Source: Arcuatula senhousia (lineage: Eukaryota > Mollusca > Bivalvia > Mytilida > Mytilidae). Taken from it: 64,000 bases of DNA. The notes under the pieces were generated by a model, which ran no database searches, was not told the origin of the DNA, and saw nothing but the letters and a program-made list of their open reading frames with translations. The position numbers and the translations under genes are program-made. The DNA is taken from assembly GCA_963971305.1 (NCBI GenBank), contig OZ020308.1, positions 35,741,275-35,805,274 of the forward strand, written 5' to 3'. Shown here in pieces: positions 11,425 to 21,781 of this stretch; the first letter of the stretch is position 1; the number at the start of each line of letters is the position of its first letter.

Positions 11425-14400
11425 TTAATAATAGGCAGCACCTAATTTGAGATTTTTGACAGATTCTAATAACTTGACTTCTAAGTCGTAAAAGGAGAGA
11501 TCTATAGGCTCAAACTTGCTAATGTGGAACTCTCTAAGTTTCAGGAACCATTCTGGTTGGTTGTGTATATCAAGCAGTGCATCTGTAATCTTTTTCTTTA
11601 GATCAGCTGAAAAATAGTTGTATTTATTGCAGTGTTGGAATAAATCAAAGCTAAGAAATACCGCTACAATGAATTTTCAAACATGTTTTTTTTTAAAGAT
11701 TATAGTTCTATTTTTATACAAGTTTATTATTTTAGGGGAGATAATAAATTGAACTAAAGTTTAATTATTTGGGTTATTATGTTATTTGATAATTGTCATA
11801 AATATATAAATTTATCCCATTGACAAAAGTATATGGCAAATATATGTATCAAGTAGCATGTAATTGTAAGAAACACAAAGGACCCTGCCAGATAGCGCAA
11901 TAGTTTTGAAGTGACCCAAATATGTAAGTTTACATCAAATTACAGGCAATAAAATGATATAAATAATATCAAGACTGAGTGCTGCACAAGCAGAAACATC
12001 TATGTTTGATAATCATGATAATTATGCCATCAAATTTTGTAATTCTTTAGATTACAAATTAGTCATGTTTCAGACAGAGAGACTACAGAATGACCCAACT
12101 CATAGACCTGCTCTCGCCTTCTGTGACACACAGAAATCACAACAAAGTTAAGCATACTGTGGTTTCATTATTATTTGTGGGGTATCAATTCTCATGGTTT
12201 TCGTGCATGACTTTGACCCACAAAATTTGATAACCCATGAAAAGGAAATTTTACATTGATTTGTATGCTGCTAATTTCAGAACCACAAAATTAAGAATCC
12301 AGGAACTTATCAGTTTTCATCAAACATCGAAAATTGATACCCACGAAAATAAATGAATCGACAGTACCTAATATGGAGTAGGCATTGCCTAAATGCGAGC
12401 ATAGCTAAAAGAGACTACGTTTTGTTCTGTTTTATTTGTTATCTTTTCTTTTGTATATCATTTAATCAGGGGAATTTTAATTTCCAATATTTCCATTTGC
12501 TTATTTTGGGGCGAGATGGTATGGGGCGATTAAGCTTCGAGACACGTTAGTTTCGTACGTGCATATAACCAAGACGAAACGAGCAGCTTATGTGTATTTA
12601 TTATTTTAAGAATATTATTTTCTTGTAAAAAGCGCAATTTATTATTTTTTTAAGCATGATTTCTGTTCTTATAAATTATTTTAACATTCACTCCGGACCT
12701 GTAAAAATAATAACCCTTTCCGGACCATAAAAAATCTAAATCAGCATTAGTAAATTTCTCGCGGAAACAAATACCTACCTATTATTTTGTCATCAGTGAA
12801 CACTAACCTGGCAATTTTTTATTGAAAACAACAGGTTGTATAGGCATAGGTCCAAATGATGTCAGAATACGGATATCGTCTTTATATTCTGGGTGGTCCT
12901 TTAAGAAGTATTGTAGCGTGTTGGAATCAATGGCGGCTGCATCTGCCTTTCTGTCTAATACCATTTTAATAGAATTTCTATGTGAACCTATGAAATAGAG
13001 GAATAAAATAATACTTTGTTTCACCTATATAAGACATGATAAGATGAGGAATAAATGCACCAGAAACAACATCATTCTATAATTATTTTCAAAACCTATC
13101 ACTTTTCCTGCATAATCACACCTCATAAAAAGTGACCAATGAAGTTCAACATGACAAACTCGTCAAAATTTTATTTTTCAATGAAAATAACCCCAAAATG
13201 TGAAGTGGATATTTTCAATTTTCTGCACTGAGCAAAATATTAGAAAGATCTAGAGTAAGTTTTTTTTTTTTTAAGATTAAATAATATTGGTACCTCCTAT
13301 AAAAAAAAAACAGAACTGTATACAAAAATTCTTATTTTAAACAAGCATTCTGAGAGTATTGCAAAACAATACATAGTCCCCTACCGGCCTCATATTTCAG
13401 TCACTGGTAATAATTTGTCAAGCAAATGAAAACCTAAACTTGATCAGTTCATTAACTACAGGGGATAATAAAAGAGTGCAGAAAATAACATTTCAGTGGA
13501 TTTTCAAACTTCAATGGGCCATAACTCATGTAGAAATGGGTGGACAGTCATGAAACTCAAACTTGATCTGTAACTCATCATGGTAAACTCAAATACCAAA
13601 AATCAATTCATTATCTATAAGCATTTAGAAAAAAGTGCTTTCGCCGGTAAGGGACTAAAAATGTAGTATCATAAATTGCACAAAAGCCTATCAAATTGTT
13701 TATATTTTTTTAATTTACCTGATTGTAATATATTTCCAAAGAAGGTAGAGTTATATCCCCTTTTCTTCAGCTCCCCTAAGACTATCAGAGACCCACTCAA
13801 TGAGTTATGGTGATTGAAGACAAAAGAATATCCTTTCAGATCATTAAATTCTTTTAAATCTGTTCTAAAACGATTAAAAAATAAAAGTTTAAATATAAAG
13901 TCAAATAAATAAAATTGTGTAGTAAAGAAAACTTATATGCACAATTTAAAAAGCTTAAACAACAATATACATACGATTATCAAAATGCATGATAGTAATA
14001 AATTTCGTGACAAATATCTCCAGACATTTTTTCAGTCTTCTTTCACATTAATATTGTTACAGCTTTATCACCATCAACAATGAGCAAGCTCACTCAGGAT
14101 AAGCCCTGATCTATCAAAATTGAGACAACAAAATTCCAATTATCTCCCCTGAATTGTATTCAATAACAATGAATATTTTAATGCACATCTCTGCTCAGTC
14201 ATGTGATAAGATATACTTTCTTTATGTAAAGTTTCATAAATTGAATTCAGTTATTTAAGTGCGTTGGAGTTCATAAAAATATATTACGGCTATTTAAAAT
14301 CATTTTAAGATAATTCCTAGATGATTATTTGAATTTCTTGAAATATGGATGGCAAATTTTATGTCTTATCTTTTATCCATTTTGATCAAATGAACACCAA

Positions 14401-15295
14401 TTTAAAAGGAAATTGACCATAAATATCTTGCCCAAAATAAAGAATAATTTTTTTTTTGGCTGCTAAAACATCGGGGAGAGAGAGGAGATGAGAATCTAGG
14501 ATATTTCATTAAAATTTGCCATATTTTGATTTTTTTTGCAAAACTGCTCAAAACTTCAGTTATTGTTTCCTTAAAAATATATACTTCAGAGATATGTTAG
14601 TTTAAAGAAAAAATATGTTCAATAGACATAATGCATGGGAGTTACAGACGAATGGACCCAAACACTATGTGCCTCCTACTTATGTTGATGGGGCATAAAA
14701 ATATTACAACCCTACCTATTTTGGGCATGTATAATAATATCAGCAAAGTAGACAGGTTTTTGTTCTGACTTTGGATGTTCAAACACAGGAGCTGCACAGC
14801 ATAGCTCCACTTCCTTGTTTCTCTTCATTAGATTCAATAGCCCAGGACAACACATGAAACCTAGATAAAGCATAAAATTTAGATTAAAAAACAATTTAAA
14901 CTTTAGATAATACATATTATAATTCTTTTATATATGATAAAAAGTTGCTCACATAATGTGTTTTTTCATACTGGATTTAAAAACATTCTCCAGTACACTG
15001 ACATACGTGAACTGAACAAGATATTCTTGTGTGGTACGTTTTTTGAGATATGTGGACAGACAGACAGACTTTATTTGTGAGGGGACATAAATATCAAAAC
15101 CTCACCAATATCAGCATCATCTGAGGTAAAAGGATCTTCTCTGTCTTCAGGAGGGCTGCTCCACCTTGACTCGTGTATGAGGTATGTCTTTTTCCCAGTT
15201 ACCTCCTCGAGGTAGTACATGATTGTCTCATAGACCTCCACAGGAATGCCAGGCGAGAGGTAGGTGATGAATCGTAATTTGTCAGGGGAAGGCAT
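11425..15295 (-). CDS. PhnD-like periplasmic-binding-fold protein (phosphonate/phosphite type), 280 aa
   Basis: Five coding exons join in phase: 15106-15295, 14716-14860, 13719-13864, 12808-12987 and 11425-11606 (843 bp including the TAA stop). All introns are GT-AG. The ATG follows directly on an acceptor, so the 5' UTR lies in an upstream exon. The order of conserved blocks fits Pfam Phosphonate-bd (PhnD/PtxB-like): N-terminal RFITYLSPGIPVEVYETIM; VFNHHNSLSG at 127-136 (anion-binding loop region); GSHRNSIKMVL at 161-171 followed by ADAAAIDS at 175-182; and FGPMPIQPVVFNKKLP before a C-terminal helical tail. Bacterial members deliver oxyanions to ABC importers. I see no signal peptide, membrane segment or transporter partner, so the animal protein is probably intracellular with unknown ligand. 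Bacterial ancestry is an inference. Confidence 0.85.
12157..12364. mobile_element. CTGTGG MITE, copy 1 (intronic)
   Basis: The 208-bp element begins CTGTGGTTTCATTATTATTT and ends in the inverse, AAATGAATCGACAG, with TA flanks. It contains inverted GGGTATCAATTTTCGTGG-like arms. It sits between the last two exons of the PhnD-like gene. Relatives lie at 38111, 44648, 49379, 57659 and 57975. Confidence 0.75.
13375..13656. mobile_element. Small inverted-repeat element carrying one copy of the F6 core unit
   Basis: The ends are AGTCCCCTACCGGC and GCCGGTAAGGGACT, inverted with one mismatch. Between them is a single 160-bp unit (GGGCCATAACTC, AACTTGATCTGTAACTCATC, TCATTATCTATAAGC) of the kind tandemly repeated at 52.2-53.9 kb. 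That larger array has different termini. It lies between exons 3 and 4 of the PhnD-like gene. Confidence 0.7.
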
Positions 15296-17329
15296 CTGAA
15301 AAGATAGAATTCTGTAAACCATGAAATTTTCGCAGCACTTTTATTTCACAATTTTTGCCTTGACAATCATAGTGCAAAAATTTAAGTTATAACCAGAATG
15401 TAAAATTTTGACTTCTTTTGTTACAGTCTGAGGACCTTTAAGTTAATTAACCTATCCTGAAAAAAAAATGTAGTGAAGATTTCCTGATTTACAAGAAATT
15501 ATTTTCATTAGAATAAAAACTAAAAAAAAAACTTTCACCAATTTTCTGTAAGCCCTGTCATTTTGCAGTTATAAAAAAAACCAACCACTTTTTTTCACAG
15601 AAATTGTTATTTAATTTTTTATGTTTGTTAAAAGATTGAATTCTTTTAACCTATAAACAATATCATTTATCACCCAAATTACTCAAAATGTATGTTTTTG
15701 AGTTGGATAATAGTGGAAACAAGATATTTATTAAAGGGTGACCTAATTAATGTAGTCATGTACTGATAAAACAAAAGTTTCAGTATAAAAGTTCTTGATA
15801 ATTAAAAACAAACCATAATTCTTAATTTTACATAAATGTACACAGTTGCAAAAATTAGCTAGGTGACTGCATGCACATTTGATCTTGGCTGATGTCAAAT
15901 GAATGCATGTCTGACAATAATTGCTTCAATATCAAAATATTGTCATTTAATTTATTCTTTCACAATTATTGTTTGAAATGAGAACAAAATTTTAAAAGAT
16001 TCTTAAAGTGTGTACCGTAAATAACTTTATTTACATTGATCCTTATGGTCATGATGAATAAGTTTTCAATGAATGAAATCAAATATTACCATAGATAGCT
16101 TTAGCCAATAAAAAATCCTTTTTTAGTTACTATGACCATGATGACTAATTTGTCGAATTATCACCCATGTTTTAAAAGAGTACTTACATCAAGTTACATG
16201 TAAAACAATGTAAAATGTGTGATGCGTTTCAGTTAATAAAAATATATTACTAGAGACAAAAGAAATTATATAAAAAGTATGCATTAGAAAAAATAGAAAC
16301 ATCCATCCTATTAACATGATTAAATGCATAATTTAATAATTCAACTATTTAAAGAAATAAAAAGTAGATTTCTACCTTCTTGCTTCTTAACTTCTCAGTC
16401 GATCTTGCAAGTATAAAATTAAACAGTATAATTCTGATGAAATTGATCTGGAAAAAAATATGTATACTTCCCAACTAACAGAAATTTAAGTTGAATGCTA
16501 ATATACAAGAAATAAACTTGAACCAGGATTCTAAACTGGTTTTCTCAGGTTTATATGTTTATTCAAGGACACTGTGTACTTTACATTAATTGTCAAAAAC
16601 ACATCTTTTTTCCTGTTTGTGATGTAACATGCTGGGTAAGCCGGCCCATATAGAAATTATGTATGAATTAAAGCATGTGACATCTGGATTTATAGTATAG
16701 GACAAAAAATGACACTATTAAACATGTACAGGAGGTTCATATATATACTTATTTACTAAGTCTTTTGTTCTTTTAACAAACAACTCATTTCCTGGACTTA
16801 GGCCAACATAAAAAATATCCTAGATTTATACTTATTTTGTCCTAGCCCAATTTTTCAGCCAACTTGAAAAAAATTATTTTGATATTTTGGCAAATTTAAT
16901 GTTGACTTTGGGTCAATTTCCTTAAAAATGCCAGAAAAATTTATCAAAATGGATTAAAAATTTTAAAATAAATATATATTTTTTTATACAAAAGTATTGA
17001 AAATGCAAAGTAGTACTTGGGTATATATACTAGCAGATTTGTGTTTTAAGCTCAGAATTTCATCATGGGGTTTACTTTTAATCCCTTCCTGGTCCTTATA
17101 TTGTATAAAATAAATTGATGAATAATTTGGTCAATAACTTTATATCATATTATAATTGATAGCATATATATAGAGTTATATACGTATGTATACAGAGATA
17201 GGTACCAAAAAAAACCAAATTCTTAGCATATATAGATCATAGATGGATTTTCTTTCCAAATAAATGTGACTTAAAATCTTTCTTCCACCTCCATGTGGTG
17301 AGCAGGCGGGGGCAAGATTTTATGTTTGG
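15296..17329. other. Upstream region of the PhnD-like gene, no further coding exon seen
   Basis: A+T-rich, with an acceptor (TTTTCAG) abutting the ATG at 15295. This is therefore the first intron or the start of the 5' leader. I could not identify the leader exon here. Confidence 0.5.
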
Positions 17330-17333
17330 TTAA

Positions 17334-17711
17334 GGATGCTCGCTGGTATTTTTGTCATTTTTTCGGAATCCTCTGGATTTTACCATCAAAATAGGGTTAA
17401 AAATTTTGCCCACGAACCCCCTATTTTCTTATTATTAATGTACTTAATATGTCATAAAGAGATTATAGACAAAGTTTTATCAAATCCTATTTATTCTTTC
17501 ATGGGTTTTAACAGCTAAATAGTGCTAATGGTAAACCTATGAAAAAGTCAGAGAAAATCTTTTCCCGCCAAAATTTTAACGTCAATTATCTTGAAAACGA
17601 GGTCATGAACCTATAAAAATTTTTTGCTTATTTTGTACCTTTTACCATTATCTTTTCATTTAAGGCATCAAATTTGAAACCTATTTATTTCAATAATAAA
17701 AGCAAACATCC
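17334..17711. mobile_element. TTAA-flanked MITE of 378 bp
   Basis: It starts GGATGCTCGC and ends GCAAACATCC. TTAA lies on both sides (17330-17333 and 17712-17715). The GGATG/CATCC ends resemble those of the larger TTAA element at 2361-5366. Its short open frames look spurious. Confidence 0.6.
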
Positions 17712-17993
17712 TTAATTGGAAGAGGTATAAAAATGATCATAAGGGACACTGTACCCATCATGACCATTATAACTTGAAGTTTTTTTTATTTTAGCCAACA
17801 ATTTTTCAAGTGTGGCGACAAAATATTTTTTCCAATAATAGCATTATTCAAGGAAAAACCCAAGCCTCCCTTTTAAGTAAAATGGTCAACACCTAACATA
17901 ATAATATACAACATTTTACAAAGTTTTACATCAACCTGCATATTACCTGTAATTAGTGACAGTCTAATTAAAGAAGCAAATAGGCATCAATGG

Positions 17994-19537
17994 TTTATTC
18001 CTAATTGTCCCACATTTTAACAATATGCTATTCCTAATTGTCCCACAATATGAGTTCTGATTGTCCCACATTTTTGTTCTAGGTAAATAATTCTTAGATA
18101 AACAAAAACAATGTTTTTATAGTCATTAAAACATAATTGATGTTAAAAAAATAGAAAAAAAATGTTGCAAGACTTAAAATGAAAAAAAAAACGAAATTGT
18201 GTAAATATTTCAAAAAAATAAATTTCAAAATTCATATAAGTAATATTAGTAGTAGTATTAGTTAACTTTAAATGCGACCAATTTATTAATTAAAGTATCC
18301 CAAGCTGATGAATAATTCTACATAGAATATTCAGCCATTAAGCCAATTATAAGCAAAGCTTAATTGTGATATGTCTTTGATCAGAAAAAAGTGAGCTAAG
18401 TTCAATAACAAATAGTCAAGCCGTTAAATTTATTGAGCAGGGGATGCTGACAGAACAGTGCTAACTTGCTCTATAAATGCTGTTGGAGTTTTAGTTTGAG
18501 ACATAACCGTTTGAGATGGCTAATGCACAGTTGCAAGTTAGCAATACTGGGTCGAAGCTAACAGGCAACTCTGGAACCACCACCAGACCGAGGGACCAAG
18601 AATCACCAACCACCAAGAAGGATGGCACAACAGTTTGAAAAAGATTGTCAAAGTTCCACACCCTAACCTATATGTACTTCTGTCCTATCTACAAGAATTT
18701 CAAGCCGCCAACGAGGTCACACTGATTCAGTAAAACGCAGGAGGACTTAAGCCAACCAAGAGAAGAAGATACATCACACTCAACACAAGACTCCAGCAAC
18801 TAAAGGCACAGTTACAGAGACGAGAACTACACATCATCCAGTATGCTGATACCGCTGCCTACCTACTTCACCTACAGGACTAGTGTCATTTATGAGAAAA
18901 AAGACTTTTAGTGCTCTTTCATATACATGTATTTATTATCTGATGTCTGTTATGTGTCTGTTTAATTGTTATATAAATAAATAAATATTATAATTAAAAC
19001 CTTTTGTTTATTGATGCTTATGCAATAAAAACTACAAAAATCAAATAAAGATGAATCACATATCATACCGTCTCGACAGAATTGCTCTACCAAATGTATT
19101 GAAAAGCCAAACATGCACTATTTGAGTATGAAGAAACTTTTATAAAATACGTCATGAATTCATCAGAGGTGCTCTAACCAAAGTATTGAAAAGCCAATCA
19201 CTAAATGAATATGAAATGTATTTAGCATTCTGAACTACATGTAGAATTCTAAATTATGTCTAGAATCAACCTATATGGAGACTCATCAGAGGTATTCTTC
19301 CAAAAATATTGAAAAATTCAAACACTATAGAAATAAATATTTTATGAAGACTAGACTAGGACAAACTAAAGTTTATTATTACAACAATATGCTTAAAACA
19401 ACATTTTATAAAAACATTTCCTAATTGTCCAACATTTGAAATTCCTAATTGTCCATCACTTCTATTCCTAATTGTCCCACACTTTTCCTACCTTTTTTAC
19501 CTGTATTTTTCAAAAGTGAGACAATTAGGAAGACACC
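17994..19537. mobile_element. Mutator-like element (MULE) with 10-bp target duplication
   Basis: The left end reads TTTATTCCTAATTGTCCCAC and the right end contains the inverse, GTGAGACAATTAGGAAGACA. Extra direct copies of TTCCTAATTGTCC lie near both ends. GCATCAATGG occurs on both sides (17984-17993 and 19538-19547), giving a 10-bp target duplication as expected for Mutator elements. The host sequence that resumes at right (GGGGCATTTGAGTG) matches an uninterrupted repeat near 23126 (CCAATGGGGCATTTAAATG), which supports the junction. A transposase remnant lies inside. Confidence 0.75.
18548..18883 (+). pseudogene. MULE transposase C-terminal remnant
   Basis: One frame of 112 codons reads WVEANRQLWNHHQTEGPRIT, then NHQEGWHNSLKK, a PHPNLYVLLSYLQEFQ helix and KPTKRRRYITLNTRLQQ. 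This order fits the region after the catalytic domain in animal MULE-type transposases. The frame has an internal TAA at 18731-18733 and a TAG close upstream of 18548. The catalytic DDE part is absent. It is therefore non-functional. Confidence 0.7.
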
Positions 19538-19547
19538 GCATCAATGG

Positions 19548-19713
19548 GGCATTTGAGTGTCAAAAGTCTAAAAGGGCAACTACTAAACTGGTATACAGGA
19601 ATAAGAACAGCACAAAGAAATTCACAAAATCAACCGAACGGAAATCAACAACACGACTCAAGTTGTTTAACAAAAGTGAACTCAGTTGCTCCAGAAGAGT
19701 AAAGCTTAAGATA
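19548..19713. repeat. Dispersed repeat split by the MULE
   Basis: GGGGCATTTGAGTGTCAAAA and the following purine-rich text match a diverged copy at about 23120-23270. The 86-residue open frame here belongs to this repeat. Confidence 0.5.
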
Positions 19714-21160
19714 ATAAAAAGCTTCGCCGAGCGCAGCATGATACGACCGCAACATGTTGAACCCTGTACATTTTAGGCCCAATATGGATAGTCTATTGCT
19801 CTGGACACATGCAGCCCATGGTGGACTGACAAAGGTTTTTGACACATGCTGCTCTGGTGGACTTTCAACCCAGGGGGTAAAAATATAAATATTCAATTTT
19901 GTATTCTACTCTTGCAAAAAAATTGTCAAAATCGGACAAGAATTTTAAAAAAATCAATTTCGGCCCCTTTTGGCCCCTTATTATGTTACAGGTGAAAAAG
20001 GGGTGGGGTTGCAAAAATAATTTCTCAAATTTGGATTCACTATTTGACAAAAATAAACTTGCAAAAAAAAATTTCAAAAACAAACCAGAAATAAAAAAGT
20101 TTTGATTACGGCCCCTTTTGGCCCCTAATTACAAAACAAGTGAAAAAGGGGATGGTCACAAAAATTAGTTCTCAAATTTGGATTCACTATCTGACAAGAA
20201 TAAACTTGCAAAAAAAAATTTTTAAATCACCCACAAATAAAAAAGTTTTGATTTGGCCCCATTTGGCCCCTAATTGCGTAATAGGGGAAAAAGGTGGGGG
20301 GTCGCAAAAATTAATTCTTAATTGTGTAAATGAGCTGAACATTTAAGCAAGCAACAGCTTCTCTCTACCTGCTAAAGTTTTCATTTCATAGGCCAAACAC
20401 ATGAAAAAACATTATTTTAGGGGCTGTAGCCCCTATAAGGGGTCATCTGACAACTTTGACCGTATGGAGTTTTTTGTAGAGCTAAATGAGCTGAACAATT
20501 AAGCAAGCAACAGCTTTTTGCTATCTGCAATAATTTTTTAACTATAGGCTATAGGGCAAAAACATGAAAAAATGCTATTTTTCACCTTTAAGGGGCCGTA
20601 ACCCCTATAAGGGGTCTTCTGACAACTTCGACCATATGGAGACTTTTGTAGAACTTTTGATCCTGAAGCAGTAGGGTGGCATCAGATTTCATCTATCTCT
20701 TATACTTTTTGAATTACAAGCCAAAAACAGTAGTCTGACCCCCTGGTCTATTTTTAGCCACGGCGGCCATGTTTTTTGACGAATCAGAAATTGAAACATT
20801 ACTATAGTGCAGGACACCCTAATGATCAATCATACCAAGTTTCATTGAATTCTGTTCAGTAGTTTCAGAGGAGAAGATTTTGGAAAGGTTATTGTAAGAA
20901 CAAACAAAAAAGTTACAATTTTGGCCCCTTTTGGCCCTTAATTTCCAAACGAAAAAAGGGGGACCCCCAAAATCAATCCCATCCATCCTTTAATGGTAAG
21001 AAATATCATTGTCAAATTTCATTGCATTTGGATAACTAGAACTAAAGTTATCGTGTATACACTAAAGTTAACAGACGACGATGACAACGACGACGACGAC
21101 GACGACGACGACAGCATCATACCATTATACGTCCGCAAATTTTTTGCGGTCGTATAAAAA
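19714..21160. mobile_element. Hairpin-ended element with GAC microsatellite, copy 1 (family F8)
   Basis: The left boundary is AATAAAAAGCTTCGCCGAGC, with ATACGACCGCAA just inside. The right end has a (GAC)n tract at about 21075-21112, the hairpin CCGCAAATTTTTTGCGG and then TCGTATAAAAA. The interior has repeated GGCCCCTTTTGGCCCCTAAT blocks and units of about 170 bp containing AGGGGCTGTAGCCCCTATAA. A second, very similar copy lies at 40891-42341. Confidence 0.75.
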
Positions 21161-21639
21161 GTAATCATTTTTTTCAGCCAATTTGTATTGCCAATTAGCT
21201 ATATCCCAAATGTAGCCCCCCCCCCCTTTCCCTACCCGCAATTGATAGATGAGCATGATCATATGCGTGCGATTATTTACAAAATTACTTCTTAAATTTC
21301 AAATGTTCAAATATACATGTATGTTTAAATATCTTATTCTACACTAAATACTCACTGTCATGTTTAACAGTTCTTATTATGACTTCTGCACTTAAAAAAA
21401 TAAAATAACTCACTAGGCTTATAGATCACTTTAAAACCATGCAATGAATATTATAAATTAGTTAATTTCTAACTGACAAATCCTTGACCATGAACCCCAT
21501 GTCAGGGACATGTAAATAAGTTGTTGTTAGTCAATTTGCCATTTGTCAAAAACATGATCTTTACATGCATCTTCGTGACTGCACTTTAGCAATAAATATA
21601 ACAACCATAAATAAACGTACCTTATTATTCTTTAGAATT

Positions 21640-21781
21640 GAGAATATGAGCTAAAAATTACCTTTCTATTTGTCTTTAAACCAGAAACGACCAGCTGTAA
21701 TTCTATTTAAAATCCGGAAACACTACCCGCATTGGGTCCGAATTTAGTTTCTACTTTCACTTTCGTGCAGGGTGACAAAAA
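21640..21781. promoter_or_regulatory. Presumed MUL1 promoter and leader, possibly bidirectional
   Basis: The sequence immediately upstream of the MUL1 ATG is less A+T-rich than its surroundings. On the minus strand, ACAAATAGAAAG followed by GTAATT at about 21663 would be an acceptable splice donor for a 5' leader exon of the PhnD-like gene. A shared promoter is an inference only. Confidence 0.3.

Noticed and set aside
19516..20346. Basic 60-90-codon frames on both strands
   Set aside because: They fall in the repeat split by the MULE and in the F8 element. The minus-strand one recurs almost unchanged at 40826-41074, as expected for repeat copies.
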